Source: Cytobacillus suaedae
Lineage (GTDB): Bacteria > Bacillota > Bacilli > Bacillales > Bacillaceae_L
Assembly: GCA_014960805.1 (NCBI GenBank)
Contig: CP063163.1
Coordinates: 2,560,001 to 2,624,000, forward strand
Reading direction: 5' to 3'
Length of the DNA stretch: 64,000 nucleotides
Part shown: positions 17,590 to 25,588 of the stretch, piece after piece
Position numbering within the stretch: the first letter of the stretch is position 1
Layout: each line of letters opens with the position of its first letter
Made by a program: the position numbers and the translations under genes
Notes under the pieces: model-generated
What the model saw: only the letters and a program-made list of their open reading frames with translations
Told to the model about the DNA's origin: nothing
Databases searched by the model: none

Positions 17590-19127
17590 AATGGTGTCTC
17601 CTCTTTTAGTAACCCGTCACCTTGTGTGAAGTAGACTTCTTTCTTCCCATATTGCTTGTTGACTAAATTTGCGCTGATTCGAGCTGATTCAAAAATGGTC
17701 GGTAGACCGCTACCTGGGTGGGTTCCTCCTCCAACTAAAAAACAATGACTGACATCTTCAAATTGATTATGGGGTCGGAAATACATCATTTGATCGAGGC
17801 TGTGGGCCAAATTAAACGTGGCTCCCTTGTAAACATACACCTCGTTTTGCCATTCAAGAGGAGAGATTACTTTTTCAACTTCAATATAAGCACGAATGTC
17901 TTGTAGCTCTGGCTCTTGCTCCAAAATTGATAGCATTTGCTCTCGTACCCTCTCCTTTTCAATGTTCCAATCAATTTCAGCCGTTAAATTCGGCACTGGC
18001 ATTAATACGTAAAGAGAGGATTTCCCTTTTGGAGCCAGGGTTGGATCGGATAAAGATGGATTGTGAACATAAATGGACGGATTCTCCGATAATTTCATCG
18101 TTTTCGTCATTTCTTCCACGTTCTTCTTATAATCATCTGCAAAAACAATCATATGATGTGGAAGTTTTAGCGGTTTGTTCACACCTAAGTACAGCATAAA
18201 TGTAGAACAGGAGAGCTTCTTTTTTTCTACATTTTCCTTTCGATATCTCTTCAAATCTGATTGATCAAAAAGGGTCGTAACAGCATGACCAAAATCGGCA
18301 TTTATTATAACATCATCGCTAATCATGGTTTCTCCATTTTCTAACCTAACTCCTATTGCTTTTCCTCTTTCAACTAGCACTTTTTGTACACCGGTTTCTG
18401 TATAAATCTTCCCTCCATATTCTTCAATAACGGAAGCCATAGCCTTACACAGCTGATTGACTCCGCCAATTGGGTGGAAAAGCCCGTACCGATGCTCAAG
18501 ATAAGAAAGAATGGTAAAGGTGCCAGGACATTCCCACGGGGACATCCCCAAATATTTGGCTTGGAAGGAAAATGCCCATTTGAGGCGTTCGTCTTTAAAA
18601 TATGTAGATAAACGGTTATACACTGTATCAAGCGCATTTAACTTAGGTAACGCTCTTACCATATTTCTTGTGATAAAATCAGTTAGCTTCGTAAAGGGCT
18701 GCTGAAGTAAAGGAGTGACGCGGTCAAACTTCTCCCCTTCTACCTTCATAAAGTTCTCATAACCTGAGAAGCTACCTGGGAACTTTTCTTCCATTTCTGC
18801 TATCATCTTTTCCTTGTTTCTCGATGGAGAAAAGGTCAAGTCTCCAAATTTCAATGTATATAACGGATCAATTTCCTGTAGCTCCATATAATCCTGTAAA
18901 CGACGTCCACTCATCTCAAATAATTCTTCAAGGATTGAAGGCATCATAAAAAAAGTGGGACCTAAATCAAAGGTGTAATCACCCAGCGTGAGTTTTGACG
19001 TTCTGCCGCCGATGATTGGTTGCTTTTCATACACACTCACCTCATAGCCCTGTGCGGAAAGAAGCATAGAAACACCTAGCCCACCAGGACCTGCACCGAT
19101 CACTGCGACCTTTTTCCTCTTTGTCAA
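17580..19127 (-). CDS. CrtI/CrtN-family carotenoid desaturase, CrtNa-like (TTG start)
   Basis: 515 aa. KKVAVIGAGPGGLGVSMLLS, DLGPTFFMMPSILEELFEMS, SFQAKYLGMSPWECPGTFTI, LFHPIGGVNQLCKAMASVIE and GGGTHPGSGLPTIFESARIS show a phytoene desaturase-family FAD enzyme. GGAGG is 9 nt from the TTG at 19127; the ATG at 19136 is only 1-2 nt from GGAGG, so TTG is preferred. It is the first gene of the crt transcript, directly under the palindromic promoter. The substrate (apo-8'-phytoene or diapophytoene) cannot be settled from sequence. Confidence 0.8.
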   Translation of the reverse strand: MTKRKKVAVIGAGPGGLGVSMLLSAQGYEVSVYEKQPIIGGRTSKLTLGDYTFDLGPTFFMMPSILEELFEMSGRRLQDYMELQEIDPLYTLKFGDLTFSPSRNKEKMIAEMEEKFPGSFSGYENFMKVEGEKFDRVTPLLQQPFTKLTDFITRNMVRALPKLNALDTVYNRLSTYFKDERLKWAFSFQAKYLGMSPWECPGTFTILSYLEHRYGLFHPIGGVNQLCKAMASVIEEYGGKIYTETGVQKVLVERGKAIGVRLENGETMISDDVIINADFGHAVTTLFDQSDLKRYRKENVEKKKLSCSTFMLYLGVNKPLKLPHHMIVFADDYKKNVEEMTKTMKLSENPSIYVHNPSLSDPTLAPKGKSSLYVLMPVPNLTAEIDWNIEKERVREQMLSILEQEPELQDIRAYIEVEKVISPLEWQNEVYVYKGATFNLAHSLDQMMYFRPHNQFEDVSHCFLVGGGTHPGSGLPTIFESARISANLVNKQYGKKEVYFTQGDGLLKEETPLWK

Positions 19128-19148
19128 ATTAATCATTCCTCCATCATT

Positions 19149-19190
19149 ATTATACAAACATTATACACATTCGTATAATGTTTGTATAAT
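19149..19190. promoter_or_regulatory. Perfect palindromic promoter/operator of the crt operon
   Basis: Left arm ATTATACAAACATTATAC and right arm GTATAATGTTTGTATAAT are exact inverted repeats (18 bp) around ACATTC. Read on the minus strand it holds TATACA, 17 nt, TATAAT, ending about 7 nt before the start region, so it can be both promoter and operator. By symmetry the same -35/-10 pair faces the plus strand. A dimeric repressor (TetR or MarR style) is the obvious reader, but no such gene is in the window. An RNA hairpin is the alternative. Confidence 0.75.
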
Positions 19191-19414
19191 TTTTTCTTCT
19201 GAACATTTGACAAATATTTTTTATTTTGAAACTAATTCACTTATAACAACATATTTCTACGAATTTTCAACAGAACATAGACTTTGTACAACCTTCGTCT
19301 AATCTGTTTTAACTGCTGAGATAGTCTTTGTTACAAGAGTAACTGCACGGAGAAAGGCAGTTTCTCTCCCCCCAAAAAAACAGAAGTGACAGAGACTCGA
19401 AAAGGAGTTTTAAG
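19191..19414. other. Intergenic region upstream of the crt operon
   Basis: Contains TTGACA at 19207-19212 facing right, with an ACTAAT-like -10 18 nt on. This could serve the small plus-strand ORF. Also a C-rich/A-rich tract near 19366-19380. No gene. Confidence 0.35.
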
Positions 19415-19516
19415 ATGGATTACTTAATTAGACTGATTGATGGACTTAAAGCTTTTATTTTTCACTCTATTCGTCTTCAACTCTTCTGCCGTTATCTTAA
19501 TAAGTTGTTTAAGTAA
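19415..19516 (+). CDS. Possible 33-aa amphipathic peptide
   Basis: AAAGGAGTTTTAAG precedes ATG; the peptide is MDYLIRLIDGLKAFIFHSIR then LQLFCRYLNKLFK, an amphipathic, cationic helix. The stop is directly followed by a TTAG-hairpin element. The ribosome site is strong, but the ORF is so short that it may be chance. Confidence 0.35.
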   Translation: MDYLIRLIDGLKAFIFHSIRLQLFCRYLNKLFK

Positions 19517-19563
19517 AAAAGCATTTCTCCTTATTGAAGAAATGCTACCCGTTAACTGAACAG
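19516..19563. repeat. TTAG-hairpin element
   Basis: Stem GCATTTCT/AGAAATGC, right box CTACCCGTTAACTGAACAG. It marks the array side of the crt promoter end of the island. Confidence 0.7.
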
Positions 19564-19575
19564 TATAGGTAAGTA

Positions 19576-19749
19576 TTAACGATTTAATTCATCCTCGAGT
19601 TCTTTCTCAATTTCTTCATTACTTACCTTTTGTACCTTTTCATCTTTAACATTAAGATGTTTAGTTATCAATTTAAGTTGATATTTAATAGTAGAAAGGC
19701 TGTATATTACGTAAAGAATAATTAAGATGATTACTATATCCCAAAGCAT
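19576..19749 (-). CDS. Small membrane-anchored protein (57 aa)
   Basis: GGAGGGATTAG precedes ATG. MLWDIVIILIILYVIYSLST is a TM helix, followed by a charged coiled segment ending NEEIEKELEDELNR. A decayed copy of its 3' end lies at 33199-33250. Unknown function. Confidence 0.65.
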   Translation of the reverse strand: MLWDIVIILIILYVIYSLSTIKYQLKLITKHLNVKDEKVQKVSNEEIEKELEDELNR

Positions 19750-19837
19750 CTAATCCCTCCTTTGTCATTATTCCAATCACGCCCCCATTCGTTAAAGATG
19801 AATCCAAAACGTGACTCTCTCACGATCCCATCCTGTA

Positions 19838-21589
19838 CTAGTTGCTATTGATAAATTCAATAGCTTTTTCAAGAATTTCATCTCTATTTTCTTTGATACC
19901 TTCAATTGTTGGTGTTACAGTTATATCTGGGATAATGCCTACTCTTTGTGTTTCCGTTCCGTCAGGATAATATATACCTATACCTGTTATCGCTGTTCTG
20001 ATACCACCTGGCAAGGTAAGAAAGGAGACATTCCCATCGGCTCCGGCTGTTGTACTTCCAATAACTGTGGCGTTGGGAGCAGTTCTAAAAGCCATTGCGG
20101 TGAATTCAGCCTGACTTTGTGTTAGTTCGTTAACAAGAATAATTACTTTTCCTTTGTAATAGTCCTTGTTCTCTCTACCGACTTCAATAGTTTCCTTCAT
20201 ATAAAACAAACCAGGATTTATTATGCTTCCATTCGAAAATTTTGTGAATCCAGTGCTTTCAGGAACTAAAAGTTCCCCTAAAGTATATACAATAAATTCT
20301 TTGGGATAACACCGCAAATCAATAATTAGTCCACTTGTACCCTTAATCTTTTCTGCTATTTCCGGTATAAATTCATTCTTTATATTTCCAGGATAGATAT
20401 AACCTATATTAGATTCTAGTAGTTGAAAATGAGCCTTGTCTATCTGATATACATTATATCCATTCACACCAACTCTTGGAGCAGAATACAATTCAATTTC
20501 TTTACTATGGGTTTTTCCGTACCTCACAAATTCAATATTCAATACTTTCTCATTTGATCTTAATAATTTTGGAGCAAGGTCTCTCAGCTGAGCTGAATAA
20601 TTTGAAGCAGGAATAAACCGTTTTTTCTCAGTGATAATATCTTCAACTGATTGATTATTAATTTTCGTAATAACATCTCCAATTTCAATTCCTGTTTTCC
20701 CGCCTAACTCATCATTATAGTAACCAGTTACAACTGCTTTTTGCTCAACAAACGAAAGAGACAATGGTGAATGATTCTTCCCCCAATATTCCTCTATTAC
20801 AGGCTCTTGCCCCCATATATTTGCATGTGAATCTTGAATTCTAGCAATTATTTCTAAAGTTGTTAGCTTATACTCCTGTTCATTTTTGGCATTTATGAAT
20901 TTAGGGATAAATTCCTTTAAAACATTATCCCAATCTTCTTCAATTAAATACTTATAAGGGAAATAATATTCAATGATATTCCAGTATCGAAATAATGACA
21001 ATAGTTGATACTCCACATTCGGAAATCTTAAATTTGGATAGGGCTTTTCATTAAACTCGGGATTTCCAACACCATCTACTAATGAGACTGAAAGGTTTTC
21101 ACCTGTTCTTTTAGCATTTTTTAGATTAGATAAGTGTTTAACCAAATGTTCATTAAGTCCAGAATTATATATCCAGTCTAAATCTGGTTCTATTTTTATC
21201 TCGTTTTCTAAGTTTGCTATATTGTTTTCAAGTTCGTAAGTACCTAAACTGACAATCCAATCGGTTAAAATTGAATCTCTTTCTGACGGATTCTTTGATT
21301 GAAGAACGTTAGGTAATACATTAAATAGTTCAGCATCCCAATCTAATTTATCTTCTGTAACATTAGGATGATAATACTTCAAATATCCCCAAACTTTCCC
21401 TAGCACAAATATGTCTTGCATATTCTCATTTGAGAGATCGGCTTTGTCTTTTAAGACATCTTCAGTTTTATCAGTGGATGCCTGCTCTGTTATTCTTACT
21501 GATGGCTCTTTTATACTAGTGTTATCCTTAAAGAAATTACAACCTGCTAACAATAAACAAATTACAAAAACAACCCATTTGATTTTCAT
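19838..21589 (-). CDS. S41-family peptidase, lipoprotein
   Basis: 583 aa with lipobox LLLAGC (Cys17). A helical region (120-270) is followed by a PDZ-like segment (GGKTGIEIGDVITKINNQSV), then an S41 core: GLIIDLRCYP, KVIILVNELTQSQAEF with the predicted nucleophile Ser, and VIGSTTAGADGNVSFLTLPG. S41 (C-terminal processing/tricorn-like) proteases degrade or process exported proteins. Monocistronic, and by far the largest array gene besides the MurE-like one. Confidence 0.85.
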   Translation of the reverse strand: MKIKWVVFVICLLLAGCNFFKDNTSIKEPSVRITEQASTDKTEDVLKDKADLSNENMQDIFVLGKVWGYLKYYHPNVTEDKLDWDAELFNVLPNVLQSKNPSERDSILTDWIVSLGTYELENNIANLENEIKIEPDLDWIYNSGLNEHLVKHLSNLKNAKRTGENLSVSLVDGVGNPEFNEKPYPNLRFPNVEYQLLSLFRYWNIIEYYFPYKYLIEEDWDNVLKEFIPKFINAKNEQEYKLTTLEIIARIQDSHANIWGQEPVIEEYWGKNHSPLSLSFVEQKAVVTGYYNDELGGKTGIEIGDVITKINNQSVEDIITEKKRFIPASNYSAQLRDLAPKLLRSNEKVLNIEFVRYGKTHSKEIELYSAPRVGVNGYNVYQIDKAHFQLLESNIGYIYPGNIKNEFIPEIAEKIKGTSGLIIDLRCYPKEFIVYTLGELLVPESTGFTKFSNGSIINPGLFYMKETIEVGRENKDYYKGKVIILVNELTQSQAEFTAMAFRTAPNATVIGSTTAGADGNVSFLTLPGGIRTAITGIGIYYPDGTETQRVGIIPDITVTPTIEGIKENRDEILEKAIEFINSN

Positions 21590-21782
21590 TTTATTCTCCT
21601 TGCTACATTGGCTTCTAATTCTAATTTACGACCATTTAATTTCTATAAAATGCTGAGATTACTGACATTGATGTGAACTCCAGAGGGAAATAACATATAA
21701 GTTATAGAGAGGAAAAGTATGAGAGTTGTCTTATGTTTTTACTACTTTAGTATTTTCTAGCATATTATCCTAACGGAGCTAT
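21590..21782. other. Intergenic stretch
   Basis: Promoter region of the S41 gene; no gene and no clear element. Confidence 0.3.
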
Positions 21783-22355
21783 TTACCTATTATTTTTATC
21801 ACTTCCTACATATTCAATATTATATTCACTAACCTTATTCATAAATTTATAGAATACCGAAGAAAAATACGAATCCCTAGCTATAATTACACTGTTTCCA
21901 TCAGAAAATTGAAATTCTAAGTTAGAAAATCCCCCACGGTCCTCAGATAAATAATATACTACCTTTTCTACTTGATCCCACTCATAATAATTGTGGTTGG
22001 TGATGCCTAACTCACTAAAATATATGCCCTCATTACTTAATTGTTTATAATGAGTAGCACCTAAAATAAATGGATAGATACTACTTATAAAGAGCAAAAA
22101 GCCTATTAATACACTAAATCTTTTCAAGTTAAATAAAAAGATAATAAATGTACCAAGTAACAATAGGATTAATCCAGTTCCATACAGCAAGTATGAATTT
22201 CTAGGTATTTGTATAAACCAGGTATCTGATGTTGCATACAAGAGATCGTTAACTATGTAAGGAAATAAAGGTATCGCCATAGGAGTTAAAAGCGCTAATA
22301 CAACTGCTATGACTCCCACAATATGTCTCTTTTCATAGTTCTTAGTTAATTCCAT
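21783..22355 (-). CDS. Three-TM protein with C-terminal PH-like domain
   Basis: 190 aa from MELTKNYEKRH, the ATG after AGGAGGGAGTAAT. Three TM segments (about 12-35, 55-78, 85-105) precede a beta-rich tail (YYEWDQVEKVVYYLSEDRGG, FQFSDGNSVIIA). The arrangement is typical of small Bacillus membrane proteins with a PH-like cytoplasmic domain. Function unknown. Confidence 0.65.
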   Translation of the reverse strand: MELTKNYEKRHIVGVIAVVLALLTPMAIPLFPYIVNDLLYATSDTWFIQIPRNSYLLYGTGLILLLLGTFIIFLFNLKRFSVLIGFLLFISSIYPFILGATHYKQLSNEGIYFSELGITNHNYYEWDQVEKVVYYLSEDRGGFSNLEFQFSDGNSVIIARDSYFSSVFYKFMNKVSEYNIEYVGSDKNNR

Positions 22356-22512
22356 ATTACTCCCTCCTAAATTTAATATAGTTTTTATACGTTGTAGGGT
22401 CTCTATAGTTTCATAATATTGGGAATTTTTTGCATCTAACAATATAGTATGCAATATTTTTAATTTCTTCATGACAATATTGTTGTTAAAACTATGTACC
22501 AATTTCCTTCTA

Positions 22513-22583
22513 CTAAACTGCTTTAATTATGAAATAAGCGTTTCTGCTTATTCCAGAAACGCCACCCGTTACCTTAAGTACAA
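22513..22583. repeat. TTAG-hairpin element
   Basis: Left box ACTAAACTGCTTTAATTAT, stem GCGTTTCTG/CAGAAACGC (loop CTTATTC), right box CACCCGTTACCTTAAGTAC. Confidence 0.8.
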
Positions 22584-22601
22584 TAGTTACATAGTGCATT
22601 T

Positions 22602-22760
22602 TCACAAGATGAAAAACATAATCACGTTAATAAAGACGATAGTTATAATTATACCTAATATAAGTTTATTAACAGTAAATTGCATGCTTCCATTCTTCAT
22701 TCCCCTAAATACTAAAATTGCTATGAGTAATAATAGTAATATAATTGGACTTGTCACCAT
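22602..22760 (-). CDS. Two-TM small protein (52 aa)
   Basis: AGAGGTGAAA then ATG. MVTSPIILLLLLIAILVFRG and KLILGIIITIVFINVIMFFI are two TM helices joined by a short basic loop. The stop lies shortly after a TTAG element, as for the other array genes. Confidence 0.6.
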   Translation of the reverse strand: MVTSPIILLLLLIAILVFRGMKNGSMQFTVNKLILGIIITIVFINVIMFFIL

Positions 22761-22795
22761 TTTCACCTCTATTTTCAAAAACCACTGTTAAATCC

Positions 22796-22821
22796 TCCAG
22801 AAACGCTTCCTTTACTGAAAG
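22796..22821. repeat. TTAG-hairpin element, half copy
   Basis: Right-arm plus right-box remnant: CCAGAAACGC then TTCCTTTACTGAAAG. Confidence 0.45.
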
Positions 22822-23351
22822 AACTCCTGTTTAAGAATACTCATCCTTAAACGGTCAATAAATTCGCCATTTCTAAATCGGTCTTGCCTTAAAATGCCCT
22901 CTTCTACATAACCCATACGAATATAAGATTTGATTGCTTTGTCATTATCCACTTCGACTCTTAACCAAATCTTGTTTAGACCTAATTCATTAAATCCCCA
23001 TATAAGCATTTCTTTCATTGCAGCAAGTCCAAAACCTTTACCCCAATAATTCTTATCACCTATTGCAATCCCTAATTCTGCGTGTCTATTCATCTTATCT
23101 ATGTTCTTTAAATCAACCCAACCAATATGCTTTCCTTCTTCTGTTACAATGGCTTTTTGTTCATACCCATTTGTTTTGTTAATACACATTTCAATCCAAC
23201 TATGGGTTTCTTCCCTGCTAAACGGCGGATACTTCTCAGGCAGATTTAGATGTTTGGTTACTTCTTTATCTAAGTACCATTGATAACGGTCTTCCACGTC
23301 TTCAAGGGTTAATTCCCTTATTTGAACTTTCGGTGATTCTGCTGTTTTCAT
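22812..23351 (-). CDS. GNAT acetyltransferase (RimJ/RimL type)
   Basis: 179 aa from MKTAESPKVQIRELTLEDVE (GGAGGAAGAGAG before ATG). Acetyl-CoA loop in AELGIAIGDKNYWGKGFGLA, then LNKIWLRVEVDNDKAIKSYI and MGYVEEGILRQDRF, standard for RimJ/RimL-like N-acetyltransferases. Its substrate could be a ribosomal protein, amino acid or antibiotic. Confidence 0.88.
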   Translation of the reverse strand: MKTAESPKVQIRELTLEDVEDRYQWYLDKEVTKHLNLPEKYPPFSREETHSWIEMCINKTNGYEQKAIVTEEGKHIGWVDLKNIDKMNRHAELGIAIGDKNYWGKGFGLAAMKEMLIWGFNELGLNKIWLRVEVDNDKAIKSYIRMGYVEEGILRQDRFRNGEFIDRLRMSILKQEFFQ

Positions 23352-23410
23352 CTCTCTTCCTCCATGTAACACTTTAATTGTTAGGCTGACACACAATAGT
23401 ATAGCTTACT

Positions 23411-23483
23411 TCACTAACCCGCTTTACTTAACAAAAAAGGTACTAATCCTGAATTGATCAGCACCTTTCCTTGCTCACTTTAA
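23411..23483. repeat. TTAG-hairpin element
   Basis: Left box CTAACCCGCTTTACTTAACA, stem AAAGGT(A)CT..AG(C)ACCTTT, right box GCTCACTTTAACCCC. Confidence 0.6.
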
Positions 23484-23511
23484 CCCCCATAAAGGAGGAA
23501 TAAAGCTAAAC

Positions 23512-23700
23512 TTACAGCTTTTCATTCATTTGATAATAAGCATCAAGTAAATCTTTAACTGGTATATTATTTATTTTCATTCCAGATAGATCACTATCTA
23601 TGATTTCTAAATTGTGTAGATTACTATTAATTATTTTTGAACCTTGTAGGTCACATCTTTCAAATAAAATAGGTTGTTTTTCATCTCCGAGGTTAGTATC
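23512..23700 (-). pseudogene. 5'-truncated pentapeptide-repeat-like protein
   Basis: The readable part NLGDEKQPILFERCDLQGSK followed by IINSNLHNLEIIDSDLSGM has pentapeptide-repeat spacing. Immediately upstream the frame continues only by translating a TTAG-hairpin element (MRVFNKSSRFFTNRAVDT), so the 5' half of the gene has been cut exactly at the element. No ribosome site supports translation. Confidence 0.6.
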
Positions 23701-23785
23701 AACTGCTCTATTAGTGAAAAAGCGACTGCTCTTATTGAACACTCGCAAAGGGACTTATCCTTGTTCAAGATAAGCCCATTAAGGG
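23700..23785. repeat. Two adjacent TTAG-hairpin elements
   Basis: First copy AACTGCTCTATTAGTGAAAA with arms GCGACTG/CACTCGC; second copy stem CTTATC/GATAAG then CCCATTAAGG. They sit at the truncation point of the pentapeptide-like gene. Confidence 0.65.
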
Positions 23786-23865
23786 TATCTATAATCGATC
23801 CTTCTCTATTACCTTTTTGTCTTCAGCCAAAGTGGCAAGAGAATAATAAGAACAATAACATGGAT

Positions 23866-24048
23866 TTACATATTTCCACCCATATGATCATTATTAGTTT
23901 GTTTTTGTGCCTGGGATTTTATAGGGTCTACTTTATCGTTTAGGCTATTGTGGTTAATATTCCTCTTGTGTTTTGAATTTGCATCAGAAATGATTGCAAG
24001 AATAACGAATACGCTAATAATACCTAAAAACCAAAGCCATAGATTCAT
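23866..24048 (-). CDS. Small membrane-anchored protein (60 aa)
   Basis: AGGGGGGATAAA then ATG. MNLWLWFLGIISVFVILAII is one TM; the tail is hydrophilic (DANSKHKRNINHNSLNDK). Unrecognised; a clear ribosome site supports it. Confidence 0.6.
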   Translation of the reverse strand: MNLWLWFLGIISVFVILAIISDANSKHKRNINHNSLNDKVDPIKSQAQKQTNNDHMGGNM

Positions 24049-24186
24049 TTTATCCCCCCTACAATACTTGAATAAATACTTATGAATATTTTAACATAAA
24101 TTTCCAACCCTTTTATCAAGTAGCCATCAAAATAGGAGTTATCATTAAAAACTCCCTCTTTAGCTTAATATTACTTTTACAATAAA

Positions 24187-24267
24187 AATAGCTTATCCCT
24201 CTTAAAGATAAGCACCCGTTTGTAATATAAGCAGTTGTGCAAAAGCTCCCGTTAGTTATACATAAAG
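24187..24267. repeat. Two adjacent TTAG-hairpin elements
   Basis: First: stem GCTTATC/GATAAGC then CACCCGTTTGTAATATAAG. Second: GCAGTTGTGCAAAAGC then TCCCGTTAGTTATACATAA. Confidence 0.7.
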
Positions 24268-24284
24268 ACTTACACAATAAGTCA

Positions 24285-24568
24285 TTATTTCTTACGTTTT
24301 CGTTCTAAAAATATGGGTGCTATATTTAGTAAGATAGAAACAATTGTCAAAAACCAAAATGCCCTTGCCATACCAGGTATTACATCCGATAAAGCCGCCC
24401 AATCTTCTGCTTTTACCCACCGAGTTAGATAACTGTAATCTGCACAAATTGTTAATGCTGTAATGATAATGCCATCGCCATAGCAAGCTTATAATCCTTT
24501 CCTGATTTATACATATAAAGATTTATAAAAGTTGTTACTATTGCAATAACCCCAAATATTACCCACAT
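24285..24568 (-). pseudogene. Frameshifted paralogue of the gene at 58034-58318
   Basis: Nucleotide alignment by eye to 58034-58318 is near-continuous: same start MWVI(F/L)GVIAIV, same end ERKRKK/ERKGKK. It is 284 nt against 285, with one A lost near 24461 (CTGTAATG for CTGTAAATG), which splits it into two ORFs. The intact homologue is a three-TM protein. Both copies lie in the cassette regions. Confidence 0.85.
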
Positions 24569-24604
24569 AACTATACCTCCATATATTTTATTTATGTCGT
24601 GTAA

Positions 24605-24656
24605 CAAAGAAAAGCAAATACCCTTGTTAAGCATTCGCACCCTTTACTTCAATAAT
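24605..24656. repeat. TTAG-hairpin element
   Basis: Imperfect stem GCAAATA..ATTCGC, right box CACCCTTTACTTCAATAAT. Confidence 0.6.
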
Positions 24657-24662
24657 ATACAG

Positions 24663-25019
24663 TTAGTTAATTAAGATAGTAATGAATTCTTCAATTTGAA
24701 CATCATAATAATTAAAAAAATCATGAATATCTTTATATAAATGCTTTACTTCATCCAAATCTTTACTTTTTTTAATCACTTCCAATTCAATAGTAAGTGA
24801 GTAATTATCATAATAATATTGTAAAATTTTAAATGCTTTTATCGATTTATTTGGAAGCTCTAAAGTCCACTCATATAAAAACAAGTCCTTAGGGTCAATT
24901 AGTATTTCTTTATTAAATTTAAAGTAAACTTTCATAACACTTCCTTTTTTATAATTAAATGAAGGGGCAATATAATAACCGTCAACTCCATTCCACCAAT
25001 TATCCGTAATATCATTCAA
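24663..25019 (-). CDS. Hypothetical soluble protein (118 aa)
   Basis: TTG start at 25019 chosen because GGAGG lies 8 nt before it (LNDITDNWWNGVDGYYIAPS). An acidic, aromatic-rich alpha/beta protein with ELEVIKKSKDLDEVKHLYKD. Size and composition resemble orphan immunity proteins, but there is no toxin neighbour and I cannot assign a family. Confidence 0.55.
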   Translation of the reverse strand: MNDITDNWWNGVDGYYIAPSFNYKKGSVMKVYFKFNKEILIDPKDLFLYEWTLELPNKSIKAFKILQYYYDNYSLTIELEVIKKSKDLDEVKHLYKDIHDFFNYYDVQIEEFITILIN

Positions 25020-25117
25020 GATAACACCCTCCATTCCTTATAAACAACATATTTCCCTTTCGACCATAGCAGTAAAATTAGCCCTTTTTTCAACTCTAGC
25101 TCCCTTTAGTGAATATT

Positions 25118-25312
25118 CTAAGGTCTTCTACTTTCAATATTATTTAATTGTGCTGCTATAAACACCAGAAGTACAACTATCATTCCAAGCATAGCTGCAA
25201 ATCCTGCAATATAACCAGTAAAAACTTCATTGCCTTCAAAAAGGCTCACTATTCCTATACCACCTACTCCACCAATAAGTAATAGAAACAAAAGTATTGT
25301 AAATTTCCACAT
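25118..25312 (-). CDS. Two-TM small protein (64 aa)
   Basis: GGGGAGGGTATTGAT then ATG. MWKFTILLFLLLIGGVGGIG and GYIAGFAAMLGMIVVLLVFI are TM helices; short polar tail. Unknown. Confidence 0.65.
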   Translation of the reverse strand: MWKFTILLFLLLIGGVGGIGIVSLFEGNEVFTGYIAGFAAMLGMIVVLLVFIAAQLNNIESRRP

Positions 25313-25357
25313 ATCAATACCCTCCCCTTATTAAGCTACACTTTCATCAAACAAGGT

Positions 25358-25450
25358 TTAATCCAGTTTTGTTGCTTCTTCAAATCGTTTTTCCAAGAGA
25401 TCCGTTAACTCTTCTGTAACGTCAATGTAACTATTGGGCGTACTAGTAAG
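25358..25450 (-). pseudogene. Tail of a lost gene
   Basis: Minus frame reads HLTSTPNSYIDVTEELTDLL then EKRFEEATKLD and a stop, a plausible protein C-terminus with no start codon. Its upstream side is cut at a half TTAG element (GGTGCTCGTTAGTTCAATG, 25450-25469). Confidence 0.35.
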
Positions 25451-25471
25451 GTGCTCGTTAGTTCAATGTTG

Positions 25472-25535
25472 TTATATCCATGTTAACATGATATTCCAAA
25501 TTTACATCCTAGATTTTAATATAAAAAAGACGACC
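25472..25535. repeat. Longer dispersed repeat, copy 1 of 3
   Basis: ATCCATGTTAACATGATATT, CCAAATTTACATC, then ATAAAAAAGACGACC. It matches 36988-37048 and 40010-40077 over about 60 bp, always adjoining an AAGACGA-type element. Confidence 0.7.
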
Positions 25536-25583
25536 AGTTTAAGATCGTCTTATTTAACTCTTGCTCCCGTTAATAGAATAAAC
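25521..25583. repeat. TTAG-hairpin element (AAGACGA class)
   Basis: Stem AAGACGA/TCGTCTT; on the minus strand followed by TTTTTTATATT, a strong intrinsic terminator. Right box TTGCTCCCGTTAATAGAATA. Confidence 0.75.
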
Positions 25584-25588
25584 GTTTA

